Part shown: one piece after another, positions 55,110 to 64,000 of the stretch
Layout of the letters: the number at the start of each line of letters is the position of its first letter
Position numbering within the stretch: position 1 is the first letter of the stretch
NCBI GenBank assembly: GCA_001931875.2
Contig: MSJH02000698.1
Location: 310,001 to 374,000, forward strand
DNA length: 64,000 bases
Reading direction: 5' to 3'
Source: Byssochlamys sp. IMV 00236
Lineage: Eukaryota; Ascomycota; Eurotiomycetes; Eurotiales; Thermoascaceae
Notes under the pieces: generated by a model
Databases searched by the model: none
What the model saw: only the letters and a program-made list of their open reading frames with translations
Told to the model about the DNA's origin: nothing
Translations under genes and position numbers: made by a program

Positions 55110-58100
55110 GTTGGATAGCTTGTAGGTAGGTAGGTATGGAGGAGAGGCAGGTGGCGAGTAGGAGAAAGGAGGGCTGCCACGCGGCTCACTGAAGAGATGC
55201 AGACGCAGTAACGATTGCAGCGGTGATTTTAACTCTTTGAGAGATCAAGGGATTTCTTGGTGGTTTTGGTATTGTAGGATCTGCGAGAGACTGGATATGC
55301 TGTTAGAGAGCGGAACGCTTGCCAACCGCAGCTTGCTGGCGGTGAGGCCGAAGACGGACGGACTCACTCTTTATCTGGAGATAGCGGACGACAGTTTCTA
55401 GAGACGGAGAGGAGTCCTGAGGAGATAGTCGACGTCGGAGGGGTGTTGAAGATGGTATCGTGTGAGTCAGGGGAGGAAAGAGAGGAGAGAAGAGGGCCAG
55501 GTGGCCGTGAGTAAGGGCGCCATTTAAAGGACTGAGGCGAAGGAGTTGATTATGGAAGCTGGAGTCGGGACCCAAGAGACCAGGCGCCGACGAGGCGACG
55601 ATCCGATTCAGGTTGGGGTATGAGCAAGCTCAGCAGGTGCCAGCGATCGAGACGGAAGAAGGCTAAACGGGCTAACTGGGGGCGGTGGAGGCGAATGGGT
55701 GAGTCTGGGTGGATCGTATCCCAGAAGCTTCGAGAGAGGGCGGCAGTCAGCAGTGCTGCTCCCGGATACTGGTGAAACCGTCTAGTATTATTGATGTATC
55801 TAATCTAACTAATAATAATAATAATAATATAATTACACTGGGAGATGCTGCGGTGGTAGTGGTACTAATAATCATCCTGCTATCTTAGGTACCTACACTC
55901 GAGAGCTGAACTAGTGGTTCCTTTCCTTAAGTAACTACCTATCTTATCCTGCCTTGGTACGCGTGGTTTCCCCTTTTAGTAATGGCCGGTATCTCAATGC
56001 ATTGGAGAATCACCTCTCCACTAGATATCACTGGAGCTGTTAGTTACGCTGGATCTACGTTGATAAGCAATCCCTTCTTCACGCGTGTTCTCTGTCCCGT
56101 GGACGTTCCAAACCTTTGTAACGACCCAGGAATCCTCTTTGACACCAATCCAGGGTTGAACATCCCCTTCCTCAGCGGCACTGGGTCGGCCGCTGCCGTT
56201 GCCCGAGACATTGGTACCAGTTGGGGGCAAATGACTTGCTATATCCGTCCAGTTCGCTTGGGTTTTAACCTTCGTTCTCCCCTCGTTCAGAAAACCAGTT
56301 CCAAAGTTCCCGTTGCTGTGTTCCCCCCGTTCCAGACGCCGGCGAAGTGTCGGAGCTCGGGGTGTGGCTTACGTCTCAGCATCAGAAGATCCCCATGGAT
56401 CGATCATCTAATTAGATTAAGGAAGCAGGAGAATCAGCGACATCCTCTGGACCAGCAACCAGGTTGGCAGCTATACCAGTAGAACTTCATCTGACTGCTC
56501 TACGGAGCGAGACGCCGCCGAAAGCGCATGCCGTCTTCATACGAGATCATCATCCGTCTATCAAGGCAGAGTGACTCGATCGCATGCTAAGCCTCACGTG
56601 ATGCGGACTCGGGCCAGCCACATCCCCTCACGCCCGTGCTCGAGGTTCAGCGTTAAAGCGTTGAGCCTTGCATTCCGGAGACTTTCTCAACTGGAAGTTG
56701 ATCCTCGAGCTATCTCTGTTCACTATTCCAACCATAGCGCTCGATCGACGCTGCTGCCACAAGCTCCAGTCGACTTGAGATAGCGCCAATTTGGTGACTG
56801 CCGTGTCAATCCGTCAATAGCTTCTGCACTTGCGTGCTGTGTAATCCCCGCAGATCAAGGTTTTGCCATCATTCAATAATACTAATACGGAGAATGGGTT
56901 GCGACGCTGCTTTCGTTCCCCTGAAGCGGCCTATTCGGCTATGGGGAGTTACTCGTACTTTTCTACCTTGGTCGTCCAGACGCCGCCACGCCAAAATCGT
57001 GCACACTAACACGTATCTGAGAAGGACTGGGGTCCTTATCCAGATGATCGTCCACACCCGCGCAGATCGATTCGAAACGGTGCTGCAGCGTGACTGCGCA
57101 GGTTGCTGGCTTCCAGAGGACGCCAATTCGAGGGTCAATGACCCCCGAATTGCATTCTAATAACAAGCAATCAGAAGGGACATCCCGTTGGACCTGACAC
57201 TGGTCAAGATCGCGTCCTCAGAGGGACACAAAGGAGGTGACATGAGACCACGCGATAGCGAACCAACCGGGGTCTACTCTAACTTACGTGCTGTACTCCG
57301 TAGGGTTAAGACGCGCATTGACCCCGTTAGCCACAGTGACTTGTCATCTATCGAGATTGCACACAACAGCAGCGAGATACCATACAGTGAGACGCACGTA
57401 TGCGGTTGGGATGTTACCATGGACAGCTTCATTCGGTGTGAAATGTGACAAGTATTTCTATCCCAAATCCTGGAAAGAAGCACAGATATGTTTGACCTGT
57501 CCCATATACAACTAAATATCCGGTTGCTTTCCTCTTTGGGACACGCTCGCAGCTGGCCACGCCAATGATAACCTGAAGTCGACTACATGCCATTGAAGAG
57601 ACCCGACAAACCCTGACGGTGATATCTGTACTACTTCGCTCACTGATTGCTTTTTCCAGGACTAATAAATGGAACCACATGCAGGCCCTGAAATACCCTC
57701 CGGACATCGGTCCGTTTCCTGGATATCGGAACTACTGCCGGGTTAAATTAACGGCTCGGCTTGCTTATCGCCAGATAAGAAAGCACGATCCCGCCTAAAT
57801 ATCGCGACAGCTGTGATGGAGATTTGTACCATACTTATTTAGACCCCTGCCCGTTCTAAAAAAAATCAACTTAACTTCCATAGGGATAGCTACCTTCGCT
57901 AACGACATGCAAGCTATCCAGAAGGCTCACAGCCATCGCTCTGGGCGCTAGCCTCGCAAAACCCGACTAGATACTCGGGCACATAACCCTCCCTTACGAC
58001 GGAGTACTGAACTACTGACTTAATCCATGTAAATTCCAGTGGACAAGCTACGTGTGAATAGCGTTCGTATTATTTCCGGCCTTGCCGCCCAAAATTGGAG

Positions 58101-58705
58101 CTGTATTAACATCCCGAAGTCGTGTGATCCGAAGAGAAATTGGCTACACCTGAATCAGCTATTCGATAATAACTACAGTAGTTGGATAGCTAACTGACTA
58201 ACATTAACTAACTAACTCATCATGGTTGACGAATGTTCCCCTCACCATAGGTGGACACCTGCTACCTAGTGGTTACGTTCCTCTGCCCCTCACGGAACCA
58301 CATACTATTGACAGAGCAACAAACGCGGCAAATGATCAAATGGTTATTACTTCTTAGGAAGCTCGCTACGCAAAACGGAAACGACGCCTATAATTGCTTT
58401 TTCTTTTCTTTCCAGTCTTTTTTTCTTTCTTTCTTAGTGTACGTTTCTGACCTGAGTAAGTAACCCATGCATCGACACCGAAGAATTAATCAACCAATAT
58501 GACGCCTTCCTCGCACCCCGACGATCAATACCGGGATACTTGAATGTCCTATTTCTAAAGGATGAAGAACAACAAGGAAAAATTGCCCATACGTTGACGA
58601 GAAAATAAAATAAAAAATAAAATAAAATAAGGGGGGGAATATCTGCATGATGGACCAATGACTGAAAAACACAATTGGAATGAACACGGGAGGAAATCCA
58701 GGATC
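55110..58705. other. 3.6 kb gene-poor region
   Basis: No gene I can support. A 166-residue frame at 55982-56482 (+) has no domain, signal peptide or homology I recognise; others are shorter. The stretch 57700-58450 has many stops in all frames. Polypyrimidine and A/T-simple sequence sits at about 58400-58440 and 58600-58635, next to the gamma-tubulin 3' end. It may contain decayed mobile DNA, but no terminal repeats were spotted. Confidence 0.4.
55809..55831. repeat. AAT trinucleotide microsatellite
   Basis: About seven consecutive AAT/TAA units in noncoding DNA. Confidence 0.75.
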
Positions 58706-60776
58706 TTAAGCCGCAGCCTCCCCAGGGCCTTTTCCTGCGTCTGGATCCAGATAATCCTCCCTCTCTGCAGCCTCGTATTCTCCGACCAAGTCGACCACGA
58801 CAGCTCGTGCCTCGTCGAACTCGCCCAATCCATCGGCGAATGGAGCCTCTTTCTTGTACTGTTCCAAGAAAGCATTTCGCTTCCGCAGACGGTCGTATTG
58901 TTGGACGATTCGCTTGAAGAGTGTCGCGACAGATGTGTGATTTGCCAGCATGAGACCGCTGACACGGTGCGTGTGTTGGATGTACGGTGACTTCTTGCTG
59001 AGAGCGACCTGTATACTGGCTGGACCCCACGGGATGAAAGACGCGAGTCTACGCTCTCGAATACGAAGCAAGGATTTGTGCACGTCCGTCGGATCGGCCT
59101 CGCCTTGAATGATATTGAGAATGCTGATGTAGCAGCTCGACTTGCTTGGCGTGATTGAGACCATGCGATTCTTGGGCTGTAAAAGTCGGCGCATGACATC
59201 GAGCACGGTGGTCTTTCGGACAGTTTTGGCCTGCTCGATATTGTCACCGGTAAATGGAGTATAGGAGGTGATGAGGAAGTGTGTTCGGGGCGTGGGGATG
59301 AGGGAGGCAGTAATTCCGACAAGGTCGTTGTGCATATATCCGGGGTATCGGAGAGTGGTTGTTGAGGCCGACATCACCGTTGAGACCTGTAGCAGCTCTT
59401 TTAGCATCTGAGTCCTAGTATGAATCTTCCGTATATTATAAGATAACGGAACCTACCAACTGATTAGTCTGCTGGAACGACGGCTCTTGAACATGGAGTC
59501 TGTCTGCGACTATTCTGGAAAGCGCACCATTGTCGAGAACAACCTGTAAATCCGTCAGCTACATAAAACAGTTTTTTTTTTTTTTTTTTCATCTCAGTAT
59601 GAAGACACTTACGACAGAATCCGCATTCTGCGTCAACCGTCTCATGGCCAGTAAACTGTTATAAGGATTGACAACCACATCTGCAGACTGCGTATCCGGA
59701 AACACCGAATAAGTCTGAATCAACTTCTTCGGAAAGCGATCATTCATCCGCTCGAGAATAAAACTTCCTAGACCGGAACCAGTACCTCCCGCAATGGAAT
59801 GTAGCAGCATGAAGCCCTGTATGTAACAACCTATAATCAGCGGATCGTCCCCTCTGTCAAATTTCCACCCCGTCATAGTATTATATTTTACTCCTCCACG
59901 ACAACCCAACACGCACCTCTAATGAATCACTTCCGTCTGCTTCTCGATCGATCATATCGAATATTTCCTCCTGCACGATCTCTCCGGCTGCATATCCGGC
60001 GGCCCAGTTATTTCCCGCTCCAATACCTTGTTGGCCGATGAAGAAGTTCTCTGGATTATAGATATTGCGGTAAGAGCCACTTTGGATGCTGTTGATTACC
60101 TGTGATCCAAAGAAAAAGGCGAATTAGTCTTTCAGTTCACACATCACGAGCCGCATAGCTTCGACGGAGAAGAGATAATAAGGTCAAAAAGGGGCGCAAT
60201 CTCATTCCATACCCTAGGTTCCAAATCGAGCAGAATCGCTCGGGGAATGTATCGCGTGTCATCACTCTATATTCACGCAAGTGCGATTAGCCACCATACA
60301 GACCAGACAGACACACGGCTTGCTTCATAACCAGCAATCGAACATGGCACGTCTGTTCAGTACCTGGTAGAAGAAAACATCTTTTCGATCTCCGCCCTCC
60401 GTCGCGAATTCTTCTAGGTTTCCATCTCGGTTGATACCATGCTCAAGACAGAGCTGTTGCCAGAACTGGCTCCCGACTGCATCGAGGACGTAACGTCAGC
60501 TTGGTAAAACCCAGTCTTTTTGTTTCTCCTATCAGACTCCGCTCCGACATCCCCTAGCTGAAGCAGAGAAATGACCTCTGATACCCGACGATTATAGTGC
60601 GATTCCCTGGGCGGACGACGTACCGTTGTTGCCGCATTGGCCGGCTTGTATCGTTATGATTTCCCTGTAATTAGATCCACGTCGTTAGTCACGGCTAGGC
60701 ATTGCAAGTTGCTGGAAAGTAGCCAAGAAGTGAAATATATGTCAGTAAGGAGCAGGTGCGCGACGTACCTAGGCAT
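58706..60776 (-). CDS. mipA: Gamma-tubulin
   Basis: Eight exons on the minus strand: 60776-60769, 60664-60624, 60476-60364, 60266-60213, 60099-59917, 59816-59613, 59543-59457, 59386-58706, 456 residues. It nucleates microtubules at spindle pole bodies as part of the gamma-tubulin complex. Seen: [72 protein letters not shown], the GTP loop [13 protein letters not shown] (the gamma form of the tubulin signature), [30 protein letters not shown] and a C-terminal [16 protein letters not shown]. The first coding exon is just eight bases (ATGCCTAG), so the start codon is separated from the rest by 104 bp. The name mipA comes from A. nidulans. A T run of more than 20 bases lies in the intron before exon 7. 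Confidence 0.95.
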
Positions 60777-61188
60777 CTTATCTTCATTGCAGTCATTAAA
60801 ATCGTGGGTGAGATTGGGCTTTGGACGCGTAGCGGCGCGTTTTCCGCGCCGAGACAGCTCCGGAGATGTCGATTTAACCACTGTGGCTTTGTGGGGTATC
60901 TAGCAAACGGGTATCTGGCGCTCCTTGCTTGCCTAACACAAGACCCGCCATAGGTTGATTAGAAGCGATTTTCTATTAATTCGCCAATGATAATTGCATA
61001 CTAGAACTGTTCTTTAGGGACTTGGTTATTTTAACTTTTTCTTTATTTTTCAGAATTATTCCTATCTTATTATTGAAGGACCATTCGTGCTAGTTACTAG
61101 ATTCAAGTTCAGATGCAACCCAATGAGCTTCCTTCATCTCAGAAGTACAGCTCAAGCAACGTTTAAACTTACCTGCTTTCCTCCCGGC
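60777..61188. other. Intergenic region upstream of gamma-tubulin
   Basis: 412 bases. It lies between the gamma-tubulin start and the 3' end of the racemase-like gene, both minus strand. AT-rich around 60970-61080. No gene seen. Confidence 0.5.
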
Positions 61189-62082
61189 TCAGAATCGTGC
61201 TTTGCAGGCATTGACAAGCAATCCAACACCTGCGACTACGCCATCAACAATACGCACTCTTTCCCCAGCCGCTCCGCCGTAAGCCCTTATGCAGCCTGCC
61301 CGGACCGCTTCTTCCATGCCTGCCATTCCTGCACATCCTAAACAAATGACAGTTACCGGGGAAGAAGTGTTCTTAATAAGCATCTCCGTCGCATCGCTTA
61401 TTCTCTTTCTCACCTCATCCGGCGGGGTGTCGTGCAGTTGAACCGCTGTCAAGCCAGTTGTTTCAGCGCCAGCGAATCGCGCAATGGTTCCAGAAATACC
61501 ACCGCCTGGCCCTGCAAGCATTTCAGCCACGGCTTTGCTCAGTTCCGCCTTCCATATGCTGCCGGTCGAAACGATACCGAACGTCTCATCTGCCTGGACT
61601 TTTCTGAGGTCGTCTGTCCCTAGGAGCTGAAAAGAACTGATCAGCGACAGGGACACTGAGACGCTTGCCTCGAATATGCCAGTCACGTATTTCCTCCTTC
61701 TGCTGCTGCTGTTCGATGTTGACCCTTCTCTTTCCTCCAGTTTCTTTATATCTTCTTTCAGCATCGCCACGAGAGGATGCGCGGAGTAGCAGGCGACCAG
61801 GAACGCGTCATGTTTTGGTATTAGAGGCTCGAGGAAAGGCCTGCAATGCAGTGCTGAGTTTGCGGAGTCCTCACCGGAGTTTATGCTTGGTACGCCGGGG
61901 ACGACGCGCCCGGTTTCCTCGATTGTTACCGACGTCAATGCGGGGGCGGTGAAATAATCGAAATGGACATCAGAGTAATTCAGGTTGTTGACGATGGGTT
62001 TCAGTGCATCGGTCATATGCCTCGAGGTATTCGGGTTAATTATCAAGATTGAAAATCGCGGGGTAGTGCTTGTTGAAGTCAT
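61189..62082 (-). CDS. Asp/Glu/hydantoin racemase family protein (Dcg1-like)
   Basis: Single exon, 297 residues. Starts with SILIINPNTSRHMTDALKP, the N-terminal strand and Asn-Pro-Asn-Thr motif of the family. The two catalytic cysteines are in VACYSAHPL and CLGCAGMAGM; the first usually acts with a hydantoin or amino acid substrate. GIVSTGSIWKAEL and TGLTAVQLHDTP lie between them. The family includes allantoin/hydantoin racemases and yeast Dcg1, whose gene is in the nitrogen-catabolite group. A role in hydantoin or allantoin metabolism is therefore plausible but not shown. An insert of charged and serine residues (LEEREGSTSNSSSRRRK) after the first Cys is not usual. No signal peptide; probably cytosolic. 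Confidence 0.88.
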   Translation of the reverse strand: MTSTSTTPRFSILIINPNTSRHMTDALKPIVNNLNYSDVHFDYFTAPALTSVTIEETGRVVPGVPSINSGEDSANSALHCRPFLEPLIPKHDAFLVACYSAHPLVAMLKEDIKKLEEREGSTSNSSSRRRKYVTGIFEASVSVSLSLISSFQLLGTDDLRKVQADETFGIVSTGSIWKAELSKAVAEMLAGPGGGISGTIARFAGAETTGLTAVQLHDTPPDEVRKRISDATEMLIKNTSSPVTVICLGCAGMAGMEEAVRAGCIRAYGGAAGERVRIVDGVVAGVGLLVNACKARF

Positions 62083-62590
62083 GGCGCCAGCTTCCTTGTA
62101 GCTCTCATAGGAGCCTGCGGGAGTGAGTAAATTCGATCACAGCGCAGGAATCACATATAGATAACTGGGTGATATTGCTGGTTTGACTTTGCCACTGGCG
62201 TTAGCAATCGCAAATGGAACTGTGCGTTGGACAATATTGGTGTATAGACGTGACCCCAGTGCGGAGTCGAAATATTCTAGCAGTTAAATATATGGTCCGT
62301 GCACTGAATAAAGAGTGCTCAGTGACCTCATTCTTCTTTCGGATTTACGTTCCTGACACCACATCTAAAGGCTGTCTTTTTGTGAGCTGTAGATAGTAAT
62401 ACGTACTATCCGATACACTTAAAAATAGGTTGATTCTCGCGGATATCCTCTATTCGACCATTTCATTAAGTAGTTCAAAATATATAGATCAGGTGAATAT
62501 GCGCTAAGCCGTAGAATATTACACGTACAACGCTACAAACTTTTAGCCAAATGGCAAAAATACGAGGAATATACTTCAAGGAAAAGTTAC
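62083..62590. other. Intergenic region upstream of the racemase-like gene
   Basis: About 500 bases with no gene seen; contains the promoter of the racemase-like gene and the 3' region of the SSU1-like gene. Confidence 0.45.
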
Positions 62591-64000
62591 TCAAGCAGAT
62601 TTGCTGGCATCTCTCCCCTCTTCTTGCTTGGGTTTTATTTCCGCAAGGCAGGGAGCATGAAATATGTCCCCGGTGACAGCACGCTTCAGAGTGCCAAGGG
62701 AGACGACAATCCAGAGAGCCACTACGCATAGAGAAAGAATCTGGATAATTGTTAGATATCTTACTGGAGTAAGTAGAAGGCAGATAAATACTTACTGTTC
62801 CCAGTACCGAGAAGAAGGTCGAGGGCAGTTCTCGTCCCAGTTGACATGTACTCGCGGCATAAACGCCGAGAGGAAAAGTGAATCCCCACCAGCCGATGTT
62901 GAATGGAAATCTCCTACATTGCACGATAGATGCTGATGCGAAGAACAGCCACACTAGGCCGAAGCCCCAAAGTATGAGTGCGGTCAGGAATCCCATTGCA
63001 TAGAAAGTTGAACCAGCGGCGCCCTCGAGTGTGTGAGTCTGTGGAAATATAGTCTGCGATGAGGCGCCAAGTTTCATAACGCTAAGGAGATAGATCGTGA
63101 TTAGGAGCTGGAAGATGTACGGGGATGTTCCTGTGAGGGTGGGAACTTACGCAAAACCTCCCTGGCCCATAGGACCCAAGGGGAGGAAGACGCTAACTAT
63201 CACTGTCTTCGGGGGTAACTTGTATAGCGTAAGACGCATAAAGTAGATCACCATGGTCATCAGTGCCAGAGGCATACCAATTCCCCATAGGACGTAGCTG
63301 ACTATGATGGTCCATAGAGCATGTTGCGGGTTTCGTAGGACATCGGCGACTACACCACCAGATGAGGCTGCGACAACACAAGTAACCACGGGTAGAAGCC
63401 ACACAGCTGTCATGCTGGAGAGCTCTGACTGTTTGTGGTGCGCCATACTAGATTGCATTGTCAGCATCGATTCTCCTCTTGGTCGTTAGCAACCTACAGC
63501 ATAAAGGGCAATGAAAGAGCAATCATGACCGATACTGCAGCATCGAATATCCATAGCGCCCAGACGAAATTCCTGGTCCACTCACCCCAGGCTGGCACAC
63601 AAACTGCGCAGAACATATTGATGATTGTCGCCAAACCCATGGGGAAAGTGCCCATAAACATTGACTGTACCGGGTGCATGATCATAGCTTTGAAAATTTC
63701 CGGATAGAGAACGTAGCGCAAAAAGGACACCACACATCCCGCAACAAAGAGTAGTACATTGAGTGCAAAAATGACATTGGCGATCCAATACAGCCATATG
63801 CCGTTGTATGGTAGACTGTTGAGCAGTACAGAAACAATGCCTGTACCCATAGTCACCGAAAACCATCTGATTGGCAGTCAGCATGTGTATACAGGGGGCT
63901 TCATCCAATAATACTTTATACTTTAAAAGGGAGCTTGAACATACGATGGGGTAAAGTTCCGAACGATCCTCCTCCAACCGACTTCATGCTTGTTTAACGC
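62591..64000 (-). CDS. ssu1: SSU1-type sulfite efflux pump (TDT family), 5' end outside the window
   Basis: Partial, minus strand; exons visible: 64000 (running past the edge)-63945, 63866-63498, 63447-63151, 63081-62796, 62740-62591. The visible part encodes 385 residues. It is a voltage-dependent anion channel/TDT family membrane protein that exports sulfite across the plasma membrane. Seen: a cytosolic start VGWRRIVRNFTPSWFSVTMGTGIVSVLLN, which matches the family start, then FMGTFPMGLATIINMF, ALWIFDAAVSVMIAL, TAVWLLPVVTCVVAASSGG, SVFLPLGPMGQGGFAVMKLG, FLTALILWGFGLVWLFFA, FNIGWWGFTFPLGVYAAST and a last helix ILSLCVVALWIVVSLGT. Four of the splice junctions fall inside conserved hydrophobic segments and keep frame. 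The true N-terminus lies beyond the window. Confidence 0.9.

Noticed and set aside
55982..56482. 166-residue plus-strand frame as a gene
   Set aside because: No domain, signal peptide, membrane segment or neighbour support; the starting region looks promoter-like. Kept only as part of the gene-poor region.
1..64000. CRISPR array, prophage, insertion sequence or intact transposon
   Set aside because: No spaced direct repeats, transposase or reverse transcriptase motifs were found, and the gene structure is clearly eukaryotic.

Overview
The window is nuclear DNA of a filamentous ascomycete, most likely an Aspergillus or close Eurotiales relative. The signs are dense genes on both strands, many 45-125 bp GT-AG introns with CTAAC/CTRAY-type branch sites, fungal-only families (DUF3405, DUF3425 bZIP, Zn2Cys6 regulator, SSU1) and a divergent qutA/qutR regulator pair. 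I joined exons by hand. Every spliced gene listed keeps a consistent reading phase over its whole length, which is strong internal support, but none is backed by RNA data.

Left part (1-24.4 kb), more accessory in character: a luciferase-domain (DUF5519) membrane protein (-), a DUF3405 type II membrane protein (+), a five-exon flavin monooxygenase with an N-terminal extension (+), an unrecognised 440-residue protein (+), a GPI-anchored Cu-only superoxide-dismutase-like protein (+), the quinate repressor QutR (-) with the divergent activator QutA (+), a six-exon short-chain dehydrogenase (+), and a relic of a sugar transporter that looks internally inverted. A tRNA-Gly(UCC) at 24420-24491 closes this part.

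Right part (26.5-64 kb), mostly conserved housekeeping genes: epsilon-COP (+), phosphomannose isomerase (-), SRPK-like kinase (-), SGF29 (+), GTP cyclohydrolase II (+), bZIP/DUF3425 factor (+), 3-hydroxyisobutyrate-dehydrogenase-like enzyme (+), Arp2 (+), SLC35F/Thi74-like transporter (-), AFAR-type aldo-keto reductase (+), DUF202 membrane protein (-), PP2A activator PTPA (+), FAM32A-like protein (+), AN1 zinc finger (-), gamma-tubulin (-), Asp/Glu/hydantoin racemase family protein (-) and an SSU1 sulfite pump cut by the right edge (-).

The genes do not form one pathway. The only clear functional unit is qutA/qutR, a bidirectional regulatory locus that here lacks the quinate structural genes around it. 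The points most worth following are the eroded catalytic residues in QutR, the scrambled transporter relic, the Cu-only SOD ligand set and the unrecognised 440-residue protein. I found no CRISPR, phage, insertion sequence or clear intact transposon.
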